Made by a program: the position numbers and the translations under genes. From positions 8,137 to 72,136 of the forward strand of contig JAEZCR010000026.1 of the NCBI GenBank assembly GCA_023433465.1: a DNA stretch of 64,000 bases, written 5' to 3'. Positions within the stretch are counted from its first letter, which is position 1; the number at the start of each line of letters is the position of its first letter. Below the pieces are notes generated by a model that saw nothing but the letters and a program-made list of their open reading frames with translations, was not told the origin of the DNA and did no database searches. Of this stretch, positions 26,757-34,639 are shown piece by piece. This DNA is from Pseudomonadota bacterium (GTDB lineage: Bacteria; Pseudomonadota; Gammaproteobacteria; Steroidobacterales; Steroidobacteraceae).

Positions 26757-27149
26757 GGGTCCGTCCGGACGCGCCGCGTCGCGAGTAGCTAGCTATTGTT
26801 CTTGTGATGCCCGCACCATAGTACAGGTGCGATCCGGGCCGCAATCCCGATCGGCGCGCCTCGTTCACCGAGTGCCAAATAGTACCGATGGGTGTACTGT
26901 CCGCGCGTCACCGGCGGACGACGCGATCTAGTTAGTTTCTGCGACCATTGGTGCGACGCGCAATTGTTCCATCGGGATGCCTGGAATGCCCCGTCTTCAT
27001 GACCCATTCGAGTACGGTGTTCGTGCGGGCTGCGGTCACGCGATCCGGCGGCTGCCTATCTGGAAGGAATTCAACGACTTCACCGCGCCGACAATGGCCG
27101 CGGATGGTCGCGGGAAGTCGTTCGTTGCCCTAACAAGGAGCAACCGGCG
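26757..27149. promoter_or_regulatory. Divergent intergenic region of the TIR locus
   Basis: These 393 bases separate the leftward muramidase-first operon from the rightward TIR-WD40 gene, so both promoters must lie here. The heptamer ATAGTAC occurs twice (26818-26824 and 26879-26885). The second copy starts an AGTAC-8 bases-GTACT inverted repeat ending at 26898. These are possible operator sites. No convincing -35/-10 pair and no small gene was found. The region is clearly more AT-rich than its neighbours. Confidence 0.45.
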
Positions 27150-29969
27150 ATGACGAATCCGCGGAAACGCAGCTTCAAGGCATTCATCTCCTATAGCCAC
27201 GCCGCGGATGGCAAGCTCGCCCCCGCGGTGCAACGTGCGCTGCATCGCATCGCCAAGCCGTGGTACCGCATCCGTACCATGCGTGTGTTTCGCGACCAGA
27301 CGAATCTGGCCGCCAGCCCCGGGCTGTGGTCGTCGATCGAATCGGCGCTGGAACAAGCCGAGTACTTCCTCTACATGGCCTCGCCGCAGGCCGCGCAATC
27401 TCCATGGGTGCAGAAGGAAATCGAATGGTGGTTGAGCAACCGCTCGCCGCAGACCTTCCTCATCCTGCTCACGGACGGCCAGATGGCGTGGAACAGCGAA
27501 GCGGCGGATTGGGACTGGAGCAACACGACGGCATGGCCTTCCCAGGCGGCCCGCGCATTCCGCGAAGAGCCGTTGTACACGGATCTTCGCTGGGCTCGAA
27601 AGGAGGAGCAGCTCTCGGCACGGCACTCGCAGTTTCGAGCGGCGATGCTCGATCTCGCTGCCACGCTGCTGGGCCGTCCGAAGGATGAGCTCGACGGCGA
27701 GGATGTGCGTCAGTACCGTCGGACCCGACGCATCGCCGGGCTCGCGATCGTGACACTCGCCGCGTTGTTCATTGCCGCCGCGGTCGCGGCCTACCAGGCT
27801 ACCCAGCAGAGCAGATTGGCGACCTCGCGTGCGCTGGGCGCGCGATCCGAAGCTCTGTTGCCGACGAATCCGGAACTCGCCCTGCTGCTGGCGCGCGAGG
27901 CCGTCAGCGTACGAGCGGATGAGCAAGCCGTGTTCGCATTGCGCCAGGCGTTCGTGCGCAATCCCCTGCGCGTGTTTCACCAGGCCCCGTCCGGCACGAA
28001 CCTCGCCGCGGCCTTTGCCAGTGCCGATGCGGTCGTGGTTGCGGATCCCGACGGGGGCGCGAGCATCTGGAGTGTCGCCTCGGGAACCCGCATCGCGGGT
28101 GTGGCGGCCGAGCCCGGCGACCGGGCCAGGGTGAGTCATTCGAACGACGGCACGATGGTCGTCATCGGCACCGAGGAACCGGAATTCGCCGTCCATGACG
28201 CGAAGTCTTGGCAGGTCATCCGGCAGCTTCCCGGAAGCCGCGCGCGATTCACTCGCGATGGCAAGACTCTCGTCGCCGAAGACAATGGGGCAATCAGGCA
28301 GTGGGACGTGCCATCGCTGAGCGAGCGCGTCTCCCCGATCAAACTACCGAGCGGGCATTCCTTGTCGGCACCCGCTCCGGATGGTCGCGTGTTCGTGCTG
28401 GCGAGTGACGGCGACCCGCTCGAGTTCGTGGTTGTCGATGCGCGCAGCGCGCGGACCGTCGCGCGGATTCCCGCGATACCGATGGTGGAAGGAGATCCAT
28501 TGAGCCCCGACGGTACGCTGCTGCTCGTCCAGGATGAGGACCTCGAGCTTTGGGATACGCGGACCGGCAAGCGGGTGCGGTCGCTGCAACAGCCGGAGTT
28601 CGGCGGCATTGGCTGGACGACGTTCGCCGCCTTCACACCCGATGGCGCGAAGGTCTTCACCGGCAATCGCAACGGCGAGATCCACGCCTGGAAGGTGGCG
28701 ACGGGTGAATACCTGAGGAATTGGACTCTGCATCGCAACGATATCCGCGCGATCGAATTCAGTCGTGACGGGCAGACCATGCTCACCGGCGGAGCGGACG
28801 GAACGGTGTGCCTCTGGGAGGTGCCGGGCGACGTCCTGGCGGTTTCGAGCGACCGCTGTCTCGTGACCTTGGGAGGCAGAGGCGACGACGCCTGGGACTT
28901 CTCCTTTGCCCCGGACGGTCGCCACTTTCTGACGACTCATATGGATGGCACGGTTCGCGTGTGGGATCGAGAGACCTGGCACCCCAGCGTGACCGTTCCC
29001 GGCACGACCATGGCCGCCAGTGAGGACGGCCGGTTCGTCTTGAGTTCCGCGGACGATCAACCGCTGCGACTCTGGGATGGAGAGTCCGGCGCGCTGCAAG
29101 CAACCCTCGAAATGACGGGAGAGTCCATCGAAGCAATGGCGGTGAGTGGCGCTGCATCGCTGTTTGCCGTCGCGCGGAAGGAAGGAACCGTTGGGCTTTG
29201 GCGCATGCCGTCCGGCGAGCTCGCACTGCAACTGCCCGCAAGCTCCGGCAGCACCCAGGCGCTGGCGTTCAATCGCGCCGGAACTGAACTGGTCACCGCG
29301 GGAGCGGATGGAAAGATCCGCTTCTGGAGCACGGGTGCGCCGCAGTTATTGCGCGAGTGGGCCGCGTCTGGTGGAAGTATCGCGAAGCTTCTCGTCGAGA
29401 ATGATGACAGGCATATCGTTCTGACCTTCGACCCCGGAACGGTGCAAGTGCGCGACATCGAGAACGGCGCGGTGATCTCGGAGACGAAAGTCGTGGCCGA
29501 GGGACGTACCGCGGGAGTCTTGACGCCCGGTGCGAATCGGATGTTGCTGGCCGTGGTCGACGATCGGTTTCCTGAATTGTGGAATCTCGGGACCGGCAAG
29601 AGAGTGTTGACCCTTCCCGGCCACACTGACGAGGTGTGGTCGACGGCGCTGAGCTCCGATGGCCGGTTCTTGCTGACCGGCAGTGGTTTCTTCATGTCCC
29701 GAGGTGAAGCACCCGAAGATGGCAACGCGATACGAATCTGGGACGCACAGAGCGGCCGCGAAATTCTCAGTTACCGGGCGCCCGGATGGGTGGTGAACCA
29801 GGTGGCCTTTGCCGGCGACGACACGACTATCTTCTCGGCCAGCCGGGACGGGATGGTGCGACGCTTCCGCTGCGAAGTCTGCCTTCCTCTGGAAGAGCTG
29901 CAGTCGCTCATATCCTCGCGCGTGACGCGCGAGCTGACGGCGGGCGAGCGCGCTCAATATGTTCCGTGA
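27150..29969 (+). CDS. TIR - transmembrane - WD40 repeat protein
   Basis: The 939-residue protein has a TIR-like domain at residues 8-165 (FKAFISYSHAADGKL, LEQAEYFLYMASP, and Glu90 in SPWVQKEIEWW). A transmembrane helix lies near 187-209 (GLAIVTLAALFIAAAVAAY), followed by the linker typical of such proteins (GARSEALLPTNPELALLLAREAV). From about residue 250 to 900 there is a WD40 propeller region with at least seven recognisable blades, for example GGADGTVCLWEVPG, THMDGTVRVWDRE and AGADGKIRFWSTG. The propeller probably binds a protein or ligand and the TIR responds. The ATG at 27150 has an AAGGAG site. Confidence 0.88.
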   Translation: MTNPRKRSFKAFISYSHAADGKLAPAVQRALHRIAKPWYRIRTMRVFRDQTNLAASPGLWSSIESALEQAEYFLYMASPQAAQSPWVQKEIEWWLSNRSPQTFLILLTDGQMAWNSEAADWDWSNTTAWPSQAARAFREEPLYTDLRWARKEEQLSARHSQFRAAMLDLAATLLGRPKDELDGEDVRQYRRTRRIAGLAIVTLAALFIAAAVAAYQATQQSRLATSRALGARSEALLPTNPELALLLAREAVSVRADEQAVFALRQAFVRNPLRVFHQAPSGTNLAAAFASADAVVVADPDGGASIWSVASGTRIAGVAAEPGDRARVSHSNDGTMVVIGTEEPEFAVHDAKSWQVIRQLPGSRARFTRDGKTLVAEDNGAIRQWDVPSLSERVSPIKLPSGHSLSAPAPDGRVFVLASDGDPLEFVVVDARSARTVARIPAIPMVEGDPLSPDGTLLLVQDEDLELWDTRTGKRVRSLQQPEFGGIGWTTFAAFTPDGAKVFTGNRNGEIHAWKVATGEYLRNWTLHRNDIRAIEFSRDGQTMLTGGADGTVCLWEVPGDVLAVSSDRCLVTLGGRGDDAWDFSFAPDGRHFLTTHMDGTVRVWDRETWHPSVTVPGTTMAASEDGRFVLSSADDQPLRLWDGESGALQATLEMTGESIEAMAVSGAASLFAVARKEGTVGLWRMPSGELALQLPASSGSTQALAFNRAGTELVTAGADGKIRFWSTGAPQLLREWAASGGSIAKLLVENDDRHIVLTFDPGTVQVRDIENGAVISETKVVAEGRTAGVLTPGANRMLLAVVDDRFPELWNLGTGKRVLTLPGHTDEVWSTALSSDGRFLLTGSGFFMSRGEAPEDGNAIRIWDAQSGREILSYRAPGWVVNQVAFAGDDTTIFSASRDGMVRRFRCEVCLPLEELQSLISSRVTRELTAGERAQYVP

Positions 29970-30018
29970 GGATGTCGGTGCGCCGGTGCGAGTCCCTTGG
30001 GATTAAGGGTCGATGCGG

Positions 30019-30040
30019 TGGTTAGAGTCCGTACTAACCA
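30019..30040. repeat. Perfect 7-bp inverted repeat between the two rightward TIR genes
   Basis: TGGTTAG and CTAACCA are separated by eight bases in the 203-base gap after the TIR-WD40 gene. A smaller CCCTT/AAGGG hairpin precedes it. No T-run follows, so it may be an operator or a weak attenuator. The rest of the gap shows nothing else. Confidence 0.35.
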
Positions 30041-30172
30041 TTAGGCCTGGGCAGGCGAACATCGGCAGAGCGCGAATGGCCATTTGGAAGTAAAATCAAT
30101 GTTGCGCAGCCCGCGAATGGAATCGCCGGCGAAACACGGCCGCCAGGTCCGAACCTGGATGCGAGGTTGGCC

Positions 30173-31534
30173 ATGGCAAAGAGCATTTTCGTCAGCCACA
30201 TCTCGGAGGAACGCGAGATCGCGGCGTTCATCAAGCGCGCGATGACCGACGCCTTCGATGCTGTCGCGGTTTTCACGTCCAGCGATGTCGGCAGTGTCGG
30301 CGCCGGTGACGATTGGCTGAATGCGGTCAAGAAGGCGCTGGCGCGCTCCGCCGCGATCATCGTGTTGTGCAGCCAGGAGTCCATCAACCGGCCATGGGTG
30401 CAGTTCGAACTGGGAGCCGCGTGGATGTTGAAGAAGCGGATCATCCCGATTTGTCATTCCGGCCTCAGAACCGAGCACCTGTCGATTCCGCTGTCCTTGC
30501 TCGAGGCCGTGGAACTGGGCACGGAATCAGGATTGCGAAAACTCTACGCCGGCGTCGTCAAAGCGCTGAGGGTGAAAGCGGAGCGAGTCCCCGCTGACAT
30601 GCAGGAATTGTTGCGCGAAGCCCGGGCCCTGCAACGGGATCTCGGCGTGCACCAGTTCGAGATGTACATCGACATCCTGATCCCGCGTGACGAACTGGGC
30701 GGCAGGATTCCGGGAACGGCGCGAATCGAATCCGACAACAGGTCGATGGAGCTGTTCGGTTTTCGGAACTCAAAGGGCTGCACCTGGAGCGACATCGAGC
30801 GCGCCGCCGACGTCAGCGCCGATACGCGCTGGCTGGACCAGCTGCACGAATGCGTTCGCAGGGCCAGTCGGAACGAACATTTCGAGGCCGTGCAGGCTAT
30901 CTACCACACCGGGCGTGGCCGATCCTTCCAGCCGCAGCTGGCGAAGATGCAGTTGCAGTCGGACGGCACGTGCCGTTTCCACGTGCATCTCGTGGAGACG
31001 GTGGTCGCGCCGCTCGTGGAGGTGAACAACGAGTTCGGCCTGCTTGCGACGCTGTTGCGGTTGGGGATGCGCTTTCGCTACGAGGTGATCGAGAAATACG
31101 CCCGGTTCAACAGGGACGCCAGGGCGAGTTCGTCCGACCCGCTGATGATCGAGCGATACGTCCGCGAAGCACTGCGAGCCGCGATTCTCGTCATCGAGCG
31201 CGATGCGGCTTCGCGAGGCTCGGCGATCCTCATGGATCCGGACGCCCTGCTGGCGCTGTTCGATCGGGATTCGGAGCGCGAGCAGATAGAAAGTCACCAA
31301 GCCCTCTGGCAGCGCGATCGGGCATTGTTGTTCAAGAACGATCCGCCGCCGACATTGCCGCAGCTGGATGCGATCATCGCCAACCTGCGCGGCATGAACT
31401 GGCGCTTCATGAGCCTTGCCACGCAGCGCTGCAATGAGATCGTCAGCACGCGCTGGTCTGGTGATTCGGCTACGCCGGTCGCCGGGCGGCGGGTCCAACT
31501 CGCGCCGGGCAGGACGAACATGCTGGACGGTTGA
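30173..31534 (+). CDS. TIR protein with unknown C-terminal domain
   Basis: The 453-residue protein has an N-terminal TIR-like domain at residues 1-130 (SIFVSHISEEREIAAFI, SAAIIVLCSQES) with Glu79 in RPWVQFELGAAW. The remaining 320 residues are mixed alpha/beta and match nothing I recognise (for example RFHVHLVETVVAPLVEVNNEF and LIERYVREALRAAILVIERD). The ATG at 30173 has a GAGG site; an in-frame TTG at 30167 is less likely. It is on the same strand as the TIR-WD40 gene, 203 bases downstream, and may form a pair with it. No integrase or phage gene lies between them. Confidence 0.75.
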   Translation: MAKSIFVSHISEEREIAAFIKRAMTDAFDAVAVFTSSDVGSVGAGDDWLNAVKKALARSAAIIVLCSQESINRPWVQFELGAAWMLKKRIIPICHSGLRTEHLSIPLSLLEAVELGTESGLRKLYAGVVKALRVKAERVPADMQELLREARALQRDLGVHQFEMYIDILIPRDELGGRIPGTARIESDNRSMELFGFRNSKGCTWSDIERAADVSADTRWLDQLHECVRRASRNEHFEAVQAIYHTGRGRSFQPQLAKMQLQSDGTCRFHVHLVETVVAPLVEVNNEFGLLATLLRLGMRFRYEVIEKYARFNRDARASSSDPLMIERYVREALRAAILVIERDAASRGSAILMDPDALLALFDRDSEREQIESHQALWQRDRALLFKNDPPPTLPQLDAIIANLRGMNWRFMSLATQRCNEIVSTRWSGDSATPVAGRRVQLAPGRTNMLDG

Positions 31535-31543
31535 GCCCTGGAG

Positions 31544-31610
31544 GAGAACCGCGCCAAGAGCTTGTCGCGGCGGGAGAAGATGGCGCGGCCGGAGAGATTA
31601 CTCACCCGCC
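31544..31610 (+). pseudogene. Fossil integrase 3' end plus degenerate tRNA-Arg fragment
   Basis: Positions 31544-31599 align without gaps to 45994-46049, the last integrase codons plus the tRNA-Arg 3' end, with about 45 of 56 bases identical. In the integrase frame the fossil reads ENRAKSLSR against ENRDKMLSR*. The hairpin at the integrase end is kept too (31549-31570). The tRNA part starting at 31581 has lost pairing in the T arm, so it is not a functional tRNA end. It is best read as the right-hand junction of an older related element. Confidence 0.7.
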
Positions 31611-31815
31611 ATGCGGGCTCGCCCTTCGCCGGATCAATGACGACGCATGAATCGACTTCATCAGCCGGCTCAGGGCCCAACACGCTACGTGTGTTGGTTC
31701 AACTCGGGGTGACGGGGGGGGCGCTTGCCCGAGCGTCGTGCCGAGGTGTCGAACTCACCGACCACAACCGTGTAGTGGCCACGCGCACTTCGAAGACCGC
31801 GCGCGGTACACCCGA

Positions 31816-31871
31816 ATTGAAATGAAAAAGGGGCCGAACCGAAGACGGCTCGACCCCTTTTTCATTTCAAT
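31816..31871 (-). terminator. Rho-independent terminator, displaced downstream of tRNA-Arg
   Basis: Two 26-base arms (31816-31841 and 31846-31871) form a near-perfect hairpin around a 4-base loop. On the minus strand the GC stem is followed by TTTTT. It lies two bases from the 45-bp tRNA 3'-end copy at 31874, in the orientation of the tRNA. It therefore looks like the original terminator of the tRNA-Arg gene, now 14 kb from it because the island inserted between. It may also stop transcripts from the TIR genes on the plus strand. Confidence 0.75.
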
Positions 31872-31873
31872 TA

Positions 31874-31918
31874 TGGCGCGCCCGGAGAGATTCGAACTCC
31901 CGACCACCTGGTTCGTAG
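31874..31918 (-). other. attL: 45-bp copy of the tRNA-Arg 3' end
   Basis: This is an exact 45-base direct repeat of 46031-46075. It covers the tRNA-Arg from the encoded CCA through the T arm and variable loop into the 3' part of the anticodon arm, after which the sequence diverges. It marks the far end of the integrated element. Short plus-strand readings through it give MARPERFELPTTWF-type peptides, which are translation artefacts of tRNA sequence. Confidence 0.93.
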
Positions 31919-32066
31919 TTGGAAGGGGTGGAAATCTCGAGCGGGACGGGAAACGTAGATAGTTGATTTTGTTGAGTCAAAAATCGCGAAGTCGCATGGC
32001 ATCCGTTGCAATTGTCACGACTGAGCACGACGAAGCAGGACCAAGTCCCGCAAAACTCCCGCAAGT

Positions 32067-32110
32067 ACCTGGTTACTTTTCGTACGTAACCACCTGGCCA
32101 TTAACCAGGT
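32067..32110. repeat. Nested ACCTGGTT inverted repeats near the left island end
   Basis: TGGTTAC and GTAACCA are inverted around 9 bases (32070-32092). ACCTGGTT at 32067 is inverted again as AACCAGGT at 32103-32110. The motif CACCTGGTT also occurs inside the att core. The position, about 150 bases inside attL, suits arm-type binding sites for the integrase or excisionase. It might instead be a terminator for the CoiA-like gene that ends at 32153. Confidence 0.4.
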
Positions 32111-32152
32111 CGTCGGGACCGGCGGGGGTAGGAGCGTGTGTGCCGATGCACG

Positions 32153-33013
32153 CTACGGCTTCCGCACGCCGAAGAGGTGCGGCCATAGTTTCTGGCACTC
32201 AGCCGCAGTCGGGTAACGGCCGTATCTCTGGTTGAATTCCTCCCCTACGCGGTTGCATTCGCGCCAATCAGCTTGGGGAATAGCACGGACCTCCGGCAAA
32301 GGACGCATCACGGGAGTGCTTGGTCGATCTGAGACGGGAAGCACTGGCGACCTGATGCGACTACGTGCGAGCGCGGAACGGAACATAGATGCGAACAGCC
32401 GCTCCGGCTCGCGCTGCTCGGGATGGAATAACCAAACCTTGGAAGCCAGGTCCTTCTGCAACTTCATTTGCAACGCTTCTCGCGGAAGCATGGAGTCGCC
32501 GGCATCAAGTCGAATCTCGATAGCGGGAACGTTCCGGCGTCGGATCTTGCGCAGCTTTGCACGCGTCACTTTGTGCGTAACTGCAACTTCAAGTATCAAC
32601 GCTTTTGCATCGGACTCGATGATGATGTCGGGAACGAAGTCGCCCTCATTTTTCTCGACCCTGACTCTGCGGATCGGAAACTGTTCGCCATCGGCCACCA
32701 GGGCCTGGTGCCGAACGGACACACCGAGCTTTGTCTTGCGTTGTCTGACGAAGTCATAGGGTGGGACCGTGAAGGAGTCCAACTCCGCTAGCAGTTCCTT
32801 AGCAAGCATGTGCAGAGCTGATTCGGCAGCGCCTTGGCAACTGGTGACCTCGAAGTGAGCGAAATGGTGTCGGCGAATTGATCCCTTCTTTGCAACCAGT
32901 GGCTTGCCGCAGCGGGCGCACATACATCCGCAAGCTAAGCCACTCGGTACATTCCCAATGAACTGCAAATTGCCGTCGCGCAGCCCATAACCACTGCAAT
33001 CACCGGCGATCAC
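32153..33013 (-). CDS. CoiA-like nuclease-fold protein
   Basis: The 286-residue protein resembles the competence protein CoiA family. A zinc-finger-like start (CMCARCGKPLVAKKGS, then RRHHFAHFE) is followed by a PD-(D/E)XK nuclease-like core: an Asp in DFVPDIIIES and Glu in ALILEVAVTH near residues 130-150. The C-terminus has a short helical segment with a YGRYPTAAECQKLWPHLFG motif. The start is a GTG at 33013. It lies 47 bases downstream of the E2 gene on the same strand, so it may belong to the CBASS transcript. Whether it is an accessory effector is unknown. Confidence 0.72.
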   Translation of the reverse strand: MIAGDCSGYGLRDGNLQFIGNVPSGLACGCMCARCGKPLVAKKGSIRRHHFAHFEVTSCQGAAESALHMLAKELLAELDSFTVPPYDFVRQRKTKLGVSVRHQALVADGEQFPIRRVRVEKNEGDFVPDIIIESDAKALILEVAVTHKVTRAKLRKIRRRNVPAIEIRLDAGDSMLPREALQMKLQKDLASKVWLFHPEQREPERLFASMFRSALARSRIRSPVLPVSDRPSTPVMRPLPEVRAIPQADWRECNRVGEEFNQRYGRYPTAAECQKLWPHLFGVRKP

Positions 33014-33060
33014 GACTTGAGAATTCCGTCATGCCAAGATTCTTAGCGACGCCAATGCAT

Positions 33061-33735
33061 TTATGCCTTGCTCATGCGCTTTAGCGCTTCATCTACGGGC
33101 CTGATCGCCTTCGATGCATCACTGCGAGGGATCTTGTCCCGCAAGTTGCGCACCATCTCGAAGTGGCAGTCCCGAATTCTTTTTCCGCTACCACACGGGC
33201 AGTCCCAGTGGCCTTTGACTCTCTTCGCGGCAAGGAGCTCGAAGTACTTCTTCACCTTCACCAAGTCGTCGGTGTCGAAAATCTCCTGATAGAACTGCTT
33301 GCGGCCATATAGACCGTGATCCCACTGACCGAAAGGCCACACTCCATCGCGTTCAAATACAGCTTGGCCAATGAAATAGTTCCGGACAGGACCGTCGATG
33401 AAATCCAGCAGGGATTTTCCTTTGGGCCAAACCCGCCAGCGTTCCTCAGGAAGAAAGAGGCACGATGCGCCGGTTTCATAGCAGTGCCGATCCAGGGTGC
33501 GTGGAATCCGCCCGGCGGTTTCGAATACCACCGGCACGCCCTCTGGATAATCTTGCGGGAGCTGAATTTCAATCGAAAAGCGGTCGAGGATCTTGCTGCC
33601 TTCCTTGATCTCTAGGCTGCCTGAAATCCTGACCTGGCCTTCGAGCACCGAGAAGTGCAGATGCGGGTACACCTGCGCGACTTCTGCCTTCTCTCGATCG
33701 AAGGCGACGAGATCACGTTCGTGCCATGCCTTCAT
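33061..33735 (-). CDS. CBASS E2-like conjugating enzyme with SEC-C zinc motif
   Basis: The 224-residue protein has an E2/UBC-like fold at residues 1-125: IQLPQDYPEGVPVVFE, then RHCYETGASCLFLPEERW with candidate catalytic Cys85 or Cys92. A C-terminal SEC-C zinc motif follows (Cys179, Cys181, Cys190, His191 in CPCGSGKRIRDCH). It overlaps the CD-NTase stop by four bases. In short type II CBASS an E2 without E1 or JAB partners conjugates and primes the CD-NTase. The same role is likely here, since no E1/Cap2 or Cap3 gene is present. The SEC-C extension is unusual and may recruit a target. Confidence 0.8.
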   Translation of the reverse strand: MKAWHERDLVAFDREKAEVAQVYPHLHFSVLEGQVRISGSLEIKEGSKILDRFSIEIQLPQDYPEGVPVVFETAGRIPRTLDRHCYETGASCLFLPEERWRVWPKGKSLLDFIDGPVRNYFIGQAVFERDGVWPFGQWDHGLYGRKQFYQEIFDTDDLVKVKKYFELLAAKRVKGHWDCPCGSGKRIRDCHFEMVRNLRDKIPRSDASKAIRPVDEALKRMSKA

Positions 33736-34637
33736 AACTCATCGGATGCCCACGGCCTCGTCGGCGTGGCCACCGCGGCGGCGACACGGCGCAAGGCTGC
33801 GCGATTGTCCTCTTCGGAGTCGTCATCGACTTCGCCGAAGACGGCCGTCCAGCCGGACGACTGGACCAACGCGAGCGTCTGTCTGGCAACCGACCGCAAA
33901 GTCGACCGCGCCGCGTCTAGGGCAGGAGAAAGGTCGTTGCCCTCCGGGTTCGCGGGGTCCTCAACCGTGAGGTTGTCGATGTTGTCGCGGAACTCCGTCA
34001 GCACGTGTTCGAGCTGTGATTCGAGGCTCGACCGTTTGCGCCCGTCGAGCAGCTTGATGACCGAGAGTTCAAGCACAAAGTGCTTGAATGCGATCCCATT
34101 GCGGACCTTCCACAGCTTCACCAATCTGATTGCGTCGGTGACGCCGCTGTCGCGCACGTGCTCGATATGCACGTCGATGTTCGTCTTCAGGCGCTTCTTT
34201 TCCGCGCTTGACTGGTAGAGAAACGCGTCCGTCTTGGTGTCGTCGGTGAATCTGCCCGGCACCACGTCGATGTGGAAGTCGAGCCCCCTGCGCGTCGGGT
34301 CGGCATCCTTCAATCGAAGCGCCGAAGTCTTCGGTTCAACGACGTACTCCTTCTGGAGCGCGATCTTCGCGTTGTTGTAGATGTCCTCGAGGGTGCCGCC
34401 CGCGTCTTCGTCGTCGCGCGGGAAGTAGCAGATGATGTCGAGGTCATAGGACTCCTTGATCATCGTTCCCTTCGCCTTCGAACCACCGTATCGAATCGTC
34501 GGTGAACTGTCCGCGAAGTGGTCGCGGAGGAGTTTCTCGACATCTGCGCGGTGATTCTGCAACGCCTTCAGTTCCGCGCTTCCTTCGGCGAGGATCTGAG
34601 CGTCAAGCACTTTCTTGAGATATTCGTTCGTGGTCAT
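33732..34637 (-). CDS. CBASS CD-NTase (cGAS/DncV-like nucleotidyltransferase)
   Basis: The 301-residue enzyme has the polymerase-beta-like active site of CD-NTases. GGS is at 51-53 (YGGSKAKGT), DLD at 65-67 (ESYDLDIICYF), and the third Asp at 124 (HIDVVPG). The helical C-terminal half contains DAIRLVKLWKVRNG. The family makes cyclic di- or trinucleotide signals on phage infection. The signal made here is not evident from sequence. The C-terminus is ...WASDEL rather than a Gly-terminated tail, which matters because type II CBASS conjugation uses the CD-NTase C-terminus. The start is two bases from the Cap5 stop. Confidence 0.9.
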   Translation of the reverse strand: MTTNEYLKKVLDAQILAEGSAELKALQNHRADVEKLLRDHFADSSPTIRYGGSKAKGTMIKESYDLDIICYFPRDDEDAGGTLEDIYNNAKIALQKEYVVEPKTSALRLKDADPTRRGLDFHIDVVPGRFTDDTKTDAFLYQSSAEKKRLKTNIDVHIEHVRDSGVTDAIRLVKLWKVRNGIAFKHFVLELSVIKLLDGRKRSSLESQLEHVLTEFRDNIDNLTVEDPANPEGNDLSPALDAARSTLRSVARQTLALVQSSGWTAVFGEVDDDSEEDNRAALRRVAAAVATPTRPWASDEL

Positions 34638-34639
34638 AG

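Noticed and set aside
31738..31962. Small protein containing MARPERFELPTTWF
   Set aside because: This peptide is the translation of the tRNA-Arg 3' end in the att copy, a common false annotation.
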